The notes: generated by a model from the sequence alone, not told the origin. DNA of 64,000 bases from Nitrincola alkalilacustris (GCF_008973755.1 NZ_WBOM01000001.1:124001-188000), one strand, 5' to 3'; positions 9,086 through 18,955 are shown, counted from the stretch's first letter. Translations and numbers: made by a program.

Positions 9086-9676
9086 TTATCGGGTAATCCG
9101 GTAGATCGCTATCTCGCCGAGCATATTGGGCCACAGGTGTATCCACCAGCGGTCACGATGCGCATGATCCACAACGGTGCGTTGCAGTATTTTGATGTTA
9201 CGCTCGACGCACAGTTCCTCAAAATCCTTGAAGGTGAAGAAATGGATGTTGGGTGTGTTATACCAGGTATAGGAAAGAAATTTGGAGACCGGCATCTTGC
9301 CACGCAGCGCCAAATAGCCGCGGGCGCGCCAATGGGCGAAGTTAGGGAAGGTGACGATACACTCCTTGCCGATGCGCAGCATCTCCTCCACGATCACATC
9401 CGGGCGATGCATGGTCTGCAGTGCCTGAGTCATCACAACTGTATCGAAGCTGTTGTTACGGATCGACGCCAGCCCCTCATCGATATCCTTCTCGATCACA
9501 TTGACGCCATTCTCGATACAGCGCGTGATATTGTCGTGATCGATTTCGATGCCATAGCCTTTGACCTTCTTCTCGGCAACCAGATGGCTCAGCAGTTCGC
9601 CATCGCCACAGCCCAGATCGATAACACGGGATTCGGGTGCTATCCAGTCCCGGATGATTTCCAGATCAGCCCGCAT
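9086..9676 (-). CDS. metW: methionine biosynthesis protein MetW
   Basis: A 196-residue protein of the SAM-methyltransferase fold: motif I is [15 protein letters not shown] and '[16 protein letters not shown]' is motif II. MetW is always paired with metX and, in Pseudomonas-type bacteria, is needed for full activity of the homoserine acyltransferase. The start at 9676 lies 11 bases inside the end of metX and is preceded by a strong GGAGG, which makes it a better choice than the upstream in-frame ATG at 9706. Translational coupling fits a two-subunit function. Confidence 0.92.
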   Translation of the reverse strand: MRADLEIIRDWIAPESRVIDLGCGDGELLSHLVAEKKVKGYGIEIDHDNITRCIENGVNVIEKDIDEGLASIRNNSFDTVVMTQALQTMHRPDVIVEEMLRIGKECIVTFPNFAHWRARGYLALRGKMPVSKFLSYTWYNTPNIHFFTFKDFEELCVERNIKILQRTVVDHAHRDRWWIHLWPNMLGEIAIYRITR

Positions 9677-10838
9677 GACGTGCCTCCTCATGGCGGCTGA
9701 AATCATTTGCCACTCTGCTCATATAGCTTTGAAAGACTTCCATATAGCGGGGTATCGGTATCAGAAAGGCATCATGGCCGTGTGCTGCGTCTATCTCGGT
9801 GTAGCAGACGTCCTTTCCGGCATCCACCAGCGCATCCACTATCTCGCGTGAGCGTTCCGGCGAGAAGCGCCAGTCAGTAGTGAAAGAGGCAACAAAAAAG
9901 CGGCAGCTCGCATGGCTCAGGGCCTGGGTCAGATCGTTCTGATAATCAGCGGCCGGGTCAAAGTAGTCCAGTGCCTTGGTCATCAGCAGATAAGTGTTGG
10001 CATCAAAGGCAGTGGAAAACTGCTCGCCCTGATACTGCAGGTAGGACTCGATCTCAAACTGCGGTGTAAAATCAAAGTTGATTTTGCCGTCGCGCAGCTC
10101 ACGTCCGAACTTTTCACGCATGCCATCTTCCGACAGATACGTGATATGGCCGATCATGCGGGCCAGCATCAAGCCGGTTTTGGGTACCACCTCCTCTTCG
10201 TAGTAATGGCCCTGATGGAACTGCGGGTCCTTGCTGATCGCTTGGCGTGCCACCTCGTTGAAGGCGATATTCTGTGCCGACAAACGCGGAGCAGCGGCAA
10301 TGATGACACAGTGGCGTAACCGCTCGGGAAAGCTGATCGCCCACTGCATCGCCTGCATGCCGCCCAGGCTGCCACCGACAATCGCCGCCCATTGCTGGAT
10401 ACCCAGACGATCAGCCAGGCGCACCTGGCTGTTGACCCAGTCGATCACCGTAACGATTGGAAAGTCGGGGCCAAAGGGTTTGCCTGTCGCGGGATTGGTG
10501 CTGCGCGGCCCGGTGGAGCCATGGCAACCACCGAGGTTGTTCAGAGACACCACAAAAAAACGGTTGGTGTCGATCGCTTTGCCGGGGCCGATGGCGCTGT
10601 CCCACCAGCCGGGTTTCCTGTCTTCCATGCTGTGATAACCGGCAGCATGGTGATGTCCGGACAGGGCATGGCAGATCAGCACCGCATTGTTGCGTTCGGC
10701 ATTCAGCTCGCCATAGGTTTCAATCACCAGATCATAGGCATCCAGTGTCCGTCCACAGGCGAGTTCAAGTGGGGCGTCAAAGTGCAGGGTCTGAGGTTTA
10801 ATCAGACCGACTGAGTCTTCGGGTATGACTGTTGGCAT
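9666..10838 (-). CDS. metX: homoserine O-acyltransferase MetX
   Basis: It activates homoserine for methionine synthesis by acylating the side-chain hydroxyl. A 390-residue alpha/beta-hydrolase: oxyanion segment [14 protein letters not shown], nucleophile Ser in [13 protein letters not shown], and the Asp/His pair around '[12 protein letters not shown]'. The family contains both acetyl- and succinyl-transferases; in gammaproteobacteria that pair it with MetW, the succinyl form (MetXS) is common, but I cannot decide the acyl donor by eye. Its 3' end overlaps metW. Confidence 0.95.
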   Translation of the reverse strand: MPTVIPEDSVGLIKPQTLHFDAPLELACGRTLDAYDLVIETYGELNAERNNAVLICHALSGHHHAAGYHSMEDRKPGWWDSAIGPGKAIDTNRFFVVSLNNLGGCHGSTGPRSTNPATGKPFGPDFPIVTVIDWVNSQVRLADRLGIQQWAAIVGGSLGGMQAMQWAISFPERLRHCVIIAAAPRLSAQNIAFNEVARQAISKDPQFHQGHYYEEEVVPKTGLMLARMIGHITYLSEDGMREKFGRELRDGKINFDFTPQFEIESYLQYQGEQFSTAFDANTYLLMTKALDYFDPAADYQNDLTQALSHASCRFFVASFTTDWRFSPERSREIVDALVDAGKDVCYTEIDAAHGHDAFLIPIPRYMEVFQSYMSRVANDFSRHEEARHAG

Positions 10839-10890
10839 CAGACTTCTCTATTAGCTGTCGGAGCGGTGTTCGGTTGCTGTATTGCCTGTA

Positions 10891-11433
10891 CTACACCAGA
10901 AATCTGGCCAGCTGCGACTGAATCAGCTGAATCCCCAGCAGAATCACGATCGGCGACAGGTCGAGTCCACCAATGGGAGGAATCACCTTGCGGACGATGG
11001 CATAAAGCGGCTCGGTCAACTGCAGCAGTATCTGGGGGGCCGGATGAGGGTTGCCCGGCGCTACCCAGCTGATGATGACGGAGCCGATGGTGGCCCAGAA
11101 CAGGATGGTCAGGATATTACTGAACACACCCACTGCTGAGAAAATGGCGATCGAGGGTAACGGAAAGCCAGCACCCAGATAGAGGAAAATGATGGCAAAA
11201 GCCAGCACTTTCACTAGAAATGCCAGCAAAAGCGGTGAAAAATCAAGGCCCCGGATGCGTAGGCCCATCTTCTGCAGCGGCGCCATCGGTACTTGCGTGA
11301 TCTTGACCACAGCCTGAGAGATGGGGTTGTAATAGTCTGCCTTGACTGCCTGCAGCAGAAAACGAAGGATGGCAATAAAGGCAAAAATCTCACCGATCGT
11401 GCGCACGATTAAAATAATTGGATCCTGTCCCAT
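10891..11433 (-). CDS. yggT: YggT-family inner-membrane protein
   Basis: A 180-residue membrane protein made of two related halves, each with two hydrophobic helices and the 'PISQAVVKITQVPMAPLQ'-type loop; the second copy is 'LLQLTEPLYAIVRKVIPPIGG'. YggT in E. coli has been linked to osmotic-shock tolerance, and relatives in other phyla (CCB3, YlmG) are linked to division or cytochrome assembly. The exact role here is unknown. It follows proC, as it does in E. coli and Pseudomonas. Confidence 0.88.
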   Translation of the reverse strand: MGQDPIILIVRTIGEIFAFIAILRFLLQAVKADYYNPISQAVVKITQVPMAPLQKMGLRIRGLDFSPLLLAFLVKVLAFAIIFLYLGAGFPLPSIAIFSAVGVFSNILTILFWATIGSVIISWVAPGNPHPAPQILLQLTEPLYAIVRKVIPPIGGLDLSPIVILLGIQLIQSQLARFLV

Positions 11434-11543
11434 GATAGTTCCTGTAGTCAGCGGGTTGAGCGACCGTCTATGTGCTGGCCCTGGCTATAAAGCCACGGAT
11501 TCTGGTCAGAGTATAGTGGCTTTCACGTTACGAATGAACCGGC

Positions 11544-12371
11544 TCAGGCTTTATCCATCTCCTGCGCCAGTTCTATGGCACGATTACGGCAGGCGGTCAG
11601 GGCGCGCAGCACCATAGTATCCAGCCCGTCGGCCTGAAAACTGAGAATCGCCTGTTCGGTTGTGCCCTTGGGAGAGGTGACACGACGACGCAGCTCTGCT
11701 GGCTCCTCACCAGTTTCCTGAACCATGCGGGCGGCCCCGGCTGCAGTTTGCAGTGCCAGGGCTTTGGCGGTTTTCCGACTCAGCCCCAGGGCCTCGCCAG
11801 CATCAATCATTGCTTCCATCATCAGGAAGTAGTAGGCAGGGCCGGAGCCTGAGACAGCGGTGACGGCGTCTATTTCGCTCTCCTGTGAAACCCAGACGGT
11901 GATACCGACGGCGCCGAGGATCTGCTCTGTCTGTTCGCGCTGCAGCTGGCTGACCAGATCATTGGCAAACAGGCCACTGGCACCCGTCTGTACCAGCGAG
12001 GGCGTATTGGGCATGCAGCGCACGGTGGGTATTGGGGTACCGATCCAGCGTGTCATGGAGGAGATGGTGACACCTGCTGCCAGGGATATGAGCAGCGGTT
12101 TGCGATTCGACAGCGTCTGACTCAGTTCGGTACAGACCTGCCTCATCACCTGAGGTTTGACACCCAGAATCACGATATCCGAGGCAGCGACCGCTGCGTG
12201 GCTGTCAGCAGTGGTTTTCAGGCCCTGTGCCTTGAGATCGGCCAGCTTGTCGGCATTGGGTGCTGCAGCCCAGATGTGGTCGGCGGGATAACCGTTTTTA
12301 AGCAGGCCGCCGATGATGGCGCGGGCCATGTTTCCGGCGCCGATGAAACTGATGGTGGGGTGCTGATTCAC
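11544..12371 (-). CDS. proC: pyrroline-5-carboxylate reductase
   Basis: Last step of proline synthesis: NAD(P)H reduction of pyrroline-5-carboxylate. The 275 residues begin with the Rossmann motif ISFIGAGNMARAIIGGLL, continue with VRCMPNTPSLV, and end with the dimerisation-domain signature VTAVSGSGPAYYF and 'LRRRVTSPKGTTEQAI'. The start is a GTG at 12371, preceded by AAGGA seven bases upstream. It lies between the PLP-homeostasis gene yggS and yggT, the standard order. Confidence 0.96.
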   Translation of the reverse strand: MNQHPTISFIGAGNMARAIIGGLLKNGYPADHIWAAAPNADKLADLKAQGLKTTADSHAAVAASDIVILGVKPQVMRQVCTELSQTLSNRKPLLISLAAGVTISSMTRWIGTPIPTVRCMPNTPSLVQTGASGLFANDLVSQLQREQTEQILGAVGITVWVSQESEIDAVTAVSGSGPAYYFLMMEAMIDAGEALGLSRKTAKALALQTAAGAARMVQETGEEPAELRRRVTSPKGTTEQAILSFQADGLDTMVLRALTACRNRAIELAQEMDKA

Positions 12372-12415
12372 AATGATTTCCTTCAGATCTATCTGTTTCG
12401 ATATCTATCACGTTC

Positions 12416-13114
12416 TCAAGTACGGGTTTTGAGACGAGGGCCGAACAGGGCGGTACCGATTCTGACCATCGTTGAGCCTTCCGTAATGGCGGCCTCCAGG
12501 TCACCCGACATGCCCATCGACAGAGTATCCAGCGTTGGAACACGCTCTCGTACCTGCTCAAAAAGAGCCCTCATACGGGCAAATGCCTGACGCTGCGTTG
12601 CCGGATCGTCTGTGGCTTCTGGAATCGCCATCAGGCCACGCAGACGCAGGTGCGGCAGAGCAGCGATCTGTTCGGCCAGTACTGAGGTTTCTGCTTCGCT
12701 GCAGCCGGCTTTGTTGGCTTCATCGCTGATATTGACCTGCAGACAGATGTTCAGGTCGCCCCTGTCCGCCGGACGTTGTTCAGACAAACGCTGGGCTATC
12801 TTGAAGCGATCCACACTGTGAACCCAGTCAAATGCTTCGGCGATCGGTCGGGTCTTGTTCGACTGAATCGGGCCGATGAAGTGCCACTCAAGCGGCAGAT
12901 CTGACAGCTCCTGCATTTTCTGTTGGGCTTCCTGCAGATAGTTTTCGCCGAAAAGGCGCTGTCCTGCCGCATAGGCCTCGCGCAACTCGTCACTCTTGCG
13001 TGTTTTGCTCACGGCCAGTAGCGTGACAGAGCCGGGCTCGCGCACTGCCAGCTGCTCACATCGACTGATCTCCTGGCGTACCTCTGACACTTTCTCTGCT
13101 ATTATTGACATCAT
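12416..13114 (-). CDS. yggS: PLP homeostasis protein YggS/PLPBP
   Basis: A 232-residue alanine-racemase-like barrel that binds pyridoxal phosphate but has no known catalytic activity; in E. coli it buffers PLP and affects amino-acid pools. The PLP lysine is in LLAVSKTRKSDE, followed by FGENYLQEAQQK and the phosphate-binding 'LSMGMSGDLEAAI' near the end. It is the first gene of the leftward run and is transcribed away from pilT; the 84 bases between them must hold both promoters. Confidence 0.94.
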   Translation of the reverse strand: MMSIIAEKVSEVRQEISRCEQLAVREPGSVTLLAVSKTRKSDELREAYAAGQRLFGENYLQEAQQKMQELSDLPLEWHFIGPIQSNKTRPIAEAFDWVHSVDRFKIAQRLSEQRPADRGDLNICLQVNISDEANKAGCSEAETSVLAEQIAALPHLRLRGLMAIPEATDDPATQRQAFARMRALFEQVRERVPTLDTLSMGMSGDLEAAITEGSTMVRIGTALFGPRLKTRT

Positions 13115-13133
13115 GATTATCTGGTTATTCTGA

Positions 13134-13162
13134 TTGGCATGGGCAACCTATTCTGCTAGAAC
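13134..13162 (+). promoter_or_regulatory. candidate sigma-70 promoter for pilT-pilU
   Basis: TTGGCA (13134-13139) and TAGAAC (13157-13162) are separated by 17 bases. The -35 matches consensus at five of six positions and the -10 at four of six. A 10-base palindrome (TTCAATTGAA, 13169-13178) lies just downstream. The site is in the yggS/pilT divergent gap. Confidence 0.4.
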
Positions 13163-13198
13163 TTAACATTCAATTGAAAGCTTTGTGAGTCTGAACCC

Positions 13199-14233
13199 AT
13201 GGATATTACCGAACTCTTGTCATTTGCCGTACAACAGGGTGCATCCGACCTGCATATCACGGCCGGCATGCCGCCGATGATCCGTGTCGATGGCGATGTG
13301 CGGCGTATCAAACTGCCAGCGCTTGAGAACAAACAGGTGCAGACGCTGGTATACGATATCATGAATGATAAGCAGCGTAAGGAGTATGAGGAACACATGG
13401 AGGCAGACTTCTCGTTTGAAGTGCCGAAAGTATCCCGCTTCCGTGTCAATGCCTTCAACCAGCATCGCGGCGCGGCAGCGGTGTTCCGTACTGTTCCGAG
13501 CAAGGTGTTGACCCTTGATGATCTTGGCATGGGCAAGGTGTTCAAGGATCTGTCAGAGAAGCCCAGAGGGCTGGTGCTGGTGACCGGGCCGACAGGCTCG
13601 GGTAAGAGTACAACGCTGGCGGCGATGATCGACTATGTCAATGATACCCGCTCTGATCATATTCTGACGATCGAGGACCCGATCGAGTTTGTGCACGAGA
13701 GCAAGAAGTGCCTGATCAACCAGCGTGAAGTGCATCGTGATACACACAGCTTCTCCAATGCACTGCGCTCGGCACTGCGTGAAGATCCGGACGTGATTCT
13801 GGTGGGCGAGATGCGTGACCTGGAAACCATCCGTCTGGCACTGACGGCAGCCGAGACCGGCCATCTGGTATTCGGTACACTGCATACCACCTCGGCAGCC
13901 AAAACCATTGACCGTATCATTGACGTTTTCCCTGCAGCGGAGAAGGATATGGTGCGCTCGATGTTGTCGGAGTCCTTGCAGGGCGTTATTTCGCAGACGC
14001 TGATGAAAAAAACCAAGGGTGGCCGAGTGGCGGCGTTTGAGATCATGATCGGCACTCCGGCTATCCGTAACCTGATCCGTGAAGACAAGGTCGCACAGAT
14101 GTACTCCGCTATACAGACGGGTGCATCAGTCGGTATGAAAACCCTGGATCAGTCATTGACCGAGCTGGTGCAGAAAGGGCTTATTTCGCGTGAAGCTGCC
14201 CGCGAAAAGGCCAAAACACCCTCCTCATTCTGA
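13199..14233 (+). CDS. pilT: type IV pilus retraction ATPase PilT
   Basis: A hexameric secretion-type ATPase that depolymerises pili, driving twitching motility. It has 344 residues: an N-terminal PAS-like domain (GASDLHITAGMPPMIRVDG), Walker A GPTGSGKST, the Asp box around 'ILTIEDPIEF', Walker B 'DVILVGEMRDLET', the His box 'TGHLVFGTLHT', and the C-terminal AIRNLIRE helix that is specific to retraction motors. The start is an ATG without a strong ribosome-binding site. Pilin and assembly genes are elsewhere. Confidence 0.96.
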   Translation: MDITELLSFAVQQGASDLHITAGMPPMIRVDGDVRRIKLPALENKQVQTLVYDIMNDKQRKEYEEHMEADFSFEVPKVSRFRVNAFNQHRGAAAVFRTVPSKVLTLDDLGMGKVFKDLSEKPRGLVLVTGPTGSGKSTTLAAMIDYVNDTRSDHILTIEDPIEFVHESKKCLINQREVHRDTHSFSNALRSALREDPDVILVGEMRDLETIRLALTAAETGHLVFGTLHTTSAAKTIDRIIDVFPAAEKDMVRSMLSESLQGVISQTLMKKTKGGRVAAFEIMIGTPAIRNLIREDKVAQMYSAIQTGASVGMKTLDQSLTELVQKGLISREAAREKAKTPSSF

Positions 14234-14253
14234 TTTGAAAAAGGAGTCCTGCC

Positions 14254-15429
14254 ATGGACTTTACACAACTGCTCAAGGTGATGTCTGATCGCGGCGCGTC
14301 AGATCTATTCGTGACGGCGGGTGCTGCACCAGCCATTAAAGTGGATGGTACGATCAAACCACTGACAAAAGAGTCGCTGAAGCCTGCTCAGGCACGCGCT
14401 CTGGTATACAGCACGATGAATGACAAGCAATTGGCCGAGTTCGAGGGCACGCATGAGTGCAACTTTGCAATCAGTGCGCCGGGCATCGGACGTTTCCGTG
14501 TCAGTGCCTTCATTCAGCGCAATACACCGGGTATGGTGTTGCGCCGAATCGACACCTATATTCCCAGCCTCGAAGAGCTGAATCTGCCGCCGGTGCTGAA
14601 AGATCTGTCGATGACGAAGCGCGGCCTGATCCTGTTTGTCGGTGGTACTTCAACCGGTAAATCGACCTCGTTGGCGTCGATGATCGACTATCGTAATGAA
14701 AACTATGCCGGTCATATCATCACCATCGAGGATCCGATCGAGTATATCCACAATCACAAGAAGAGCATCATCACTCAGCGTGAGGTGGGGCTGGATACCG
14801 ATTCCTTTGAAATCGCACTGAAGAATACGCTGCGCCAGGCGCCGGATGTGATTCTGATGGGTGAGATACGCTCCATGGAAACGATGAAGTATGGTCTGCA
14901 GTTTGCCGAGACCGGGCATCTGTGTATGGCAACGTTGCATGCCAACAACGCCAACCAGGCGCTGGATCGTATCATCTCTTTTTTCCCGGCGGATCATCAT
15001 GATCAGTTGTGGATGGACCTGTCACTGAACCTGAAAGCGATTGTGGCGCAGCAACTGTTGCCGACCGTGGATGGCAAGGGCAGACGCGCTGCGATAGAGG
15101 TGTTGATCAATACGCCATTGATCAAGGATCTGATCCGCAAGGCTGATGTGCATGAGATCAAGGATGTGATGAAAAAATCCACCAACCTCGGTATGCAGAC
15201 CTTTGATCAGTCGCTGTTCAAACTCTATAAAGAGGGTGTGATCGCTTACGATGTGGCGCTGACCCATGCCGATTCGGCGAATGATCTGCGTTTGATGATC
15301 AAGCTCGATGGCTCCACTAACGTGCCCGAAGGCAAGGGTGGTGGTGACGGCGATATGCCAAGCTTCACCTTGCAGGATGAGGAAGATAACCTGAATATTT
15401 CAGGCTCTGTCGACGTTAAGGCGATGTAG
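14254..15429 (+). CDS. pilU: type IV pilus retraction ATPase accessory protein PilU
   Basis: A paralogue of PilT (391 residues) that assists retraction but usually cannot replace it. The PAS-like N-domain starts GASDLFVTAGAAPAIKVDG, Walker A is GGTSTGKST, the Asp box is 'IITIEDPIEY', Walker B is 'DVILMGEIRSMET', and the C-terminal tail beyond residue 345 is longer than PilT's and rich in Gly, Asp and Glu. It begins 20 bases after pilT with a good AAGGAG. The pilT-pilU pair order is conserved in Pseudomonas and marine gammaproteobacteria. Confidence 0.94.
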   Translation: MDFTQLLKVMSDRGASDLFVTAGAAPAIKVDGTIKPLTKESLKPAQARALVYSTMNDKQLAEFEGTHECNFAISAPGIGRFRVSAFIQRNTPGMVLRRIDTYIPSLEELNLPPVLKDLSMTKRGLILFVGGTSTGKSTSLASMIDYRNENYAGHIITIEDPIEYIHNHKKSIITQREVGLDTDSFEIALKNTLRQAPDVILMGEIRSMETMKYGLQFAETGHLCMATLHANNANQALDRIISFFPADHHDQLWMDLSLNLKAIVAQQLLPTVDGKGRRAAIEVLINTPLIKDLIRKADVHEIKDVMKKSTNLGMQTFDQSLFKLYKEGVIAYDVALTHADSANDLRLMIKLDGSTNVPEGKGGGDGDMPSFTLQDEEDNLNISGSVDVKAM

Positions 15430-15501
15430 TGGTGAGATCAGCCATATCCCGGATACCTTGGTGTGAGGCGCCGGGATGCGCCCCACTATCGCAGAGTTAA
15501 T

Positions 15502-15644
15502 ACTCCAGTTTCGGAGTTCGCGCCCAGATGAGTGTCGGGTGCCGGGGGTGACTATCCGGGGGAGTCCGCAACAGGGATGTTGCGGTCTAGGCCCCATGGA
15601 TGGGTTTACGCCGACCCCGGATAGGCGCACCCGGTACCCGGCAC
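15502..15644. repeat. large structured intergenic element between converging pilU and pyrC'
   Basis: The gap 15430-15666 is filled with inverted repeats. Two 30-base arms, 15532-15561 and 15615-15644, are complementary at 25 of 30 positions. Between them is a perfect 8-bp hairpin (15566-15573 with 15578-15585) whose apex reads ACA-GGGA-TGT. A smaller 5-bp stem lies at 15502-15506/15513-15517. Such a branched structure resembles dispersed REP/MITE-like intergenic elements and could also stop transcription from both sides. The same ACA-GGGA-TGT apex occurs in the three 49-nt repeats at 33749 and 48013-48110. No open frame of note is in it. Confidence 0.65.
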
Positions 15645-15666
15645 GGCCCAATGGCACGATCCTTCA

Positions 15667-16941
15667 TCAATCGCGATACACCACCTTGCCACCCAGCAGT
15701 GTCACCTTCACCCTACCAGTCAGTGTTTTACCTGCAAAGGGCGTGTTCCAGCCATTGGAACGCAGCTTTTCGGGATTCAGTGTCCAGGTCTCTGCCGGAT
15801 CGAAGATGCAGATATCGGCACGGCTGCCAATCTCCAACGTGCCATCATCCAGCCCCAGTATTCTGGCGGGGGCAGAGGTAAGCTTTTCGATCAGTTGCGG
15901 CAGGGCTAGCAGTTGCTGTTCAACCAGCTTCAGGCTCAGCGGCAGTAGTGTTTCAAGACCACTCAGGCCCGGCTCCGTATCGGCAAAGGGTGCCTGCTTG
16001 GAGATCAGATCCTGCGGTTGATGGTCGGAGCAGATCGCCTGCAGGGTGTCGGTCACCAGCCCCTGACGCAGCCCTGCACGGTCCAGGGGACTGCGCAGTG
16101 GCGGGATCAGATGCAGTGCGGCATCAAATTCGCTGACATCTTCATCACACAGCAGAAGATGATGCACAGCGACATCGGCGGTGATGTTCAGGCCGCGTTG
16201 CTGTGCGGCTTCGATAAGGCGTATGGAGCGATCACAGCTGAGCTGACCGAAGTGGGCGCGCACACCGGTTTGTTCCACCAGCAGCAAGCAGCGGGCCACT
16301 TCAATGGTTTCTGCTGTTTCGGGGATGCTGTTCAGGCCCATGCGGGTGGCATTGGCGCCATCATGAATACAGCCATTGTGCGCCAGAGCAGCATCCTGTG
16401 GCTGGAAGATAACCAGCAGATCATGAGTAGCGGCATACTCCAGACAGCGCAGCAGCACCAGTGAGCTGGGCACCGGCTGGCGGGCGTTGGTAAAGGCGAT
16501 GCAACCTGAGCTGGATAAAGCATGCAGAGGCGCAAGCTGCTCACCGCCCAGATCCCGTGTCAGGGCACCCATCGGCAATACGCGCGCGAAGCCGGCATCT
16601 GCTGCACGATCCTGAATCAGTTCGGCAACCGCAGGGTTATCGATGCAGGGACTGGTGGTTGGTGGGGTTACCAGAGTGGTGATGCCGCCTGCTGCTGCGG
16701 CCGCTGTTTCGCTGGCAATGGTACCTTTTCGGGTGAAGCCGGGCTCGCGCATGTGTGCGCAGAGATCGATCAGCCCGGCACAGACAACTTTGCCCTGGGC
16801 ATCGATAACTTCGGCACTGCCAAAACCATCAGGGGCATCGCCGATCGCTACTATCACACCCGAATCGACGTAGAGGTCTGTAATCTGGTCCAGTTCCTGA
16901 GTCGGATCGATCACTCGTCCGCCTTCGATTTTGATTTTCAT
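15667..16941 (-). CDS. pyrC': dihydroorotase-like non-catalytic subunit (PyrC'/PyrX)
   Basis: A 424-residue amidohydrolase of the dihydroorotase family. The metal-binding His-x-His of active enzymes (normally in D-L-H-x-H-x-R-E-P-G) is broken: here it reads DLCAHMREPGFTRKG, with Cys in place of the first His. In Pseudomonas such inactive homologues are encoded directly after pyrB and are structural partners needed to assemble aspartate transcarbamoylase into its dodecamer. Gene order (pyrR-pyrB-pyrC') and the missing ligand both support that role, so a true dihydroorotase must be encoded elsewhere. It starts 16 bases after pyrB. Confidence 0.88.
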   Translation of the reverse strand: MKIKIEGGRVIDPTQELDQITDLYVDSGVIVAIGDAPDGFGSAEVIDAQGKVVCAGLIDLCAHMREPGFTRKGTIASETAAAAAGGITTLVTPPTTSPCIDNPAVAELIQDRAADAGFARVLPMGALTRDLGGEQLAPLHALSSSGCIAFTNARQPVPSSLVLLRCLEYAATHDLLVIFQPQDAALAHNGCIHDGANATRMGLNSIPETAETIEVARCLLLVEQTGVRAHFGQLSCDRSIRLIEAAQQRGLNITADVAVHHLLLCDEDVSEFDAALHLIPPLRSPLDRAGLRQGLVTDTLQAICSDHQPQDLISKQAPFADTEPGLSGLETLLPLSLKLVEQQLLALPQLIEKLTSAPARILGLDDGTLEIGSRADICIFDPAETWTLNPEKLRSNGWNTPFAGKTLTGRVKVTLLGGKVVYRD

Positions 16942-16957
16942 CTTGAGACTTGACCCC

Positions 16958-17962
16958 TTAAATCAGTTCAGGCTGTTTCTGGATATCGGTGAGCTGTCCG
17001 CTCATGGCCATCGACATCACGGCCATCCTCACGGCGATGCCGTTGGTCACCTGATTCATGATCAGGGAGCGAGGGCCGTCTGCCACGGCTGACTCTATCT
17101 CGACTCCACGATTGATCGGACCGGGATGCATCACCACAGCATCTGCCTTGGCGTAGGCGAGCTTGTCGTTGGTCAGACCGTAGAGTTTGTAGAACTCGGC
17201 TTCGCTCGGCAGCAGGGCGGTTTGCATCCGCTCCTTCTGCAGGCGCAGCATCATCACGACATCAACATCACGCAGCCCTGCCGCCATCTCCTGAAACACC
17301 TTGACCCCCATCGCTTCGATATGGGAAGGCAGCAGTGTTTTGGGGGCGATCACACGTATTTCACCAGCACCGAGGATCTTCAGAGCGTGGATCTGGGAGC
17401 GTGCAACCCGCGAGTGCAAAATATCGCCGACGATGGCAACTTTCAGATTGGCGAAGTCACCCTTGTGCTGGCGGATGGTCAACATATCCAGCATCGCCTG
17501 AGTGGGGTGCGCATGGCGTCCGTCTCCGGCGTTGATGACGGCAACATCGGGTGTGACATGCTGGGCGATGAAGTGAGCCGCCCCACTGCTGGAGTGGCGC
17601 ACGACAAACATGTCCGAGTGCATCGCACGCAGCGTCATCAGGGTGTCTTTAAGAGTTTCGCCCTTGGATGTCGAGGAGGTGCTGATATTCAGATTCAACA
17701 CGTCTGCCGACAGGCGCTTGGCGGCGAGCTCGAAGGTGGACAGGGTGCGAGTGCTGGCTTCAAAAAACAGGTTGACCACTGTCTTGCCACGCAGCAGAGG
17801 TACCTTTTTCACCTGTTGTGCACTCATATCAACAAAGGAGTCAGCCGTGTCCAGGATCTCTGTCAGCAACTCGCGTGACAGACCTTCAACGGTCAGGAAA
17901 TGCTTGAGCTGACCGCTGCTGGTCAGTTGGATCGATGCCGGGGCTTCATTCAGTTCAGACAT
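16958..17962 (-). CDS. pyrB: aspartate carbamoyltransferase catalytic subunit
   Basis: It commits carbamoyl phosphate and aspartate to pyrimidine synthesis. The 334 residues carry the carbamoyl-phosphate motif [13 protein letters not shown], '[15 protein letters not shown]', and the C-terminal [13 protein letters not shown]. The N-terminal extension of about 25 residues is typical of class A Pseudomonas-type enzymes, where it mediates effector binding and contacts with PyrC'. No pyrI regulatory gene is adjacent, consistent with class A. Confidence 0.96.
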   Translation of the reverse strand: MSELNEAPASIQLTSSGQLKHFLTVEGLSRELLTEILDTADSFVDMSAQQVKKVPLLRGKTVVNLFFEASTRTLSTFELAAKRLSADVLNLNISTSSTSKGETLKDTLMTLRAMHSDMFVVRHSSSGAAHFIAQHVTPDVAVINAGDGRHAHPTQAMLDMLTIRQHKGDFANLKVAIVGDILHSRVARSQIHALKILGAGEIRVIAPKTLLPSHIEAMGVKVFQEMAAGLRDVDVVMMLRLQKERMQTALLPSEAEFYKLYGLTNDKLAYAKADAVVMHPGPINRGVEIESAVADGPRSLIMNQVTNGIAVRMAVMSMAMSGQLTDIQKQPELI

Positions 17963-17987
17963 GTCGGTTGGCCTTGGGCTGTCGCGT

Positions 17988-18497
17988 TCAGTTGCGTTGT
18001 TTAATCTCTAGTGTCAGCGGGTCGGGGCCGCAGAGTTTGATCTGCTGCTGCTCGTCGAGCAACAGTGTAGCACCGGTTACGTCTGCCTGAATCGGCAGTT
18101 CCCGGCGCTGCAGGTCGAGCAGGGTGACCAGTGTCACGCTGGCAGGGCGCCCGAAATCAAACAGCTCATTCAGTGCGGCACGAATGGTGCGGCCGCTCAT
18201 CAGCGCATCATCAACCAGGATCAGGTTGCGATCTTCGGTGGCGCAGGGCAGTTGTGAAGGCTGTACCTTGGGGTTCATCCCCACGCGGGTAAAGTCATCC
18301 CGGTAAAAGCTGATATCAAGCACTCCCAGCGGACTGCTCAGCTCCAGTTGCTTGTGCAGACGTTCTGCGAGCCAGACACCACCGGTGCGAATTCCGATCA
18401 TCAGCGGATCGGTGATTCCGCGTTCATGGATCAGCGCTTTCAGATCCTGGCCCATCTTATCGAGGAGCTGATCAACATCAAGGTTTCCCGCTACCAT
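17988..18497 (-). CDS. pyrR: PyrR, bifunctional pyrimidine regulator/uracil phosphoribosyltransferase
   Basis: A 169-residue type I phosphoribosyltransferase; the PRPP loop is [18 protein letters not shown]. In Gram-positives PyrR is an mRNA-binding attenuation protein; in gammaproteobacteria regulation through it is less clear and enzymatic activity may be weak. It leads the pyr genes and overlaps the ruvX stop by one base, so it is probably cotranscribed with upstream housekeeping genes. I saw no obvious PyrR-type terminator/antiterminator between it and pyrB (25 bases). Confidence 0.92.
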   Translation of the reverse strand: MVAGNLDVDQLLDKMGQDLKALIHERGITDPLMIGIRTGGVWLAERLHKQLELSSPLGVLDISFYRDDFTRVGMNPKVQPSQLPCATEDRNLILVDDALMSGRTIRAALNELFDFGRPASVTLVTLLDLQRRELPIQADVTGATLLLDEQQQIKLCGPDPLTLEIKQRN

Positions 18498-18955
18498 TAA
18501 AGGTCCTCCAGTCGGGTGTGGCTTGGAACAGGTGTATCGGAATTGAACCAGTCTTCGAGGATCAACTGAGCGGCAATGCCATCCACTGACTCCTTTTTGA
18601 AATTGTTGCCGCCGCCCGCTTCGAGATGAATACGCTTGGCTTCAACACTGGTCAGGCGTTCATCAATGATAAAACAGGGCAATTGATAACGTTCGTTCAT
18701 GCGGTTGGCGAACTTGCGTGCTCGGTGAGCCATATCGCTGATGCTGCCATCCATGTTCAGCGGAATGCCGACTACCAGAGCCTCCGGTTGCCATTCGGCG
18801 ATGATCCGTCCAAGCGCATCCCAGTCTGGAATGCCATCGCGTGCCGTTATCGGCTTGAGAGGAGATGCAGTACCGGTCAGAGCCTGTCCATAGGAGATGC
18901 CTATTCGGCTGGTGCCGAAGTCAAAGCCCATCACACGTTGGTAGTATTGTTTCAT
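18497..18955 (-). CDS. ruvX: putative Holliday junction resolvase RuvX/YqgF
   Basis: A 152-residue RNase H-fold protein; strand 1 with the first acidic residue is [16 protein letters not shown], and [10 protein letters not shown] carries the next conserved acid; the C-terminal '[17 protein letters not shown]' supplies the last. The family is implicated in Holliday-junction resolution and in processing of 16S rRNA ends. It lies between yqgE and pyrR, which is its usual place. Confidence 0.93.
   Translation of the reverse strand: MKQYYQRVMGFDFGTSRIGISYGQALTGTASPLKPITARDGIPDWDALGRIIAEWQPEALVVGIPLNMDGSISDMAHRARKFANRMNERYQLPCFIIDERLTSVEAKRIHLEAGGGNNFKKESVDGIAAQLILEDWFNSDTPVPSHTRLEDL

Noticed and set aside
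9137-9700. Long open frame opposite metW
   Set aside because: Shadow of a conserved gene; low-quality sequence with no start signal.
17126-17878. Long open frame opposite pyrB
   Set aside because: It is a shadow of pyrB on the other strand, with no recognisable protein features.
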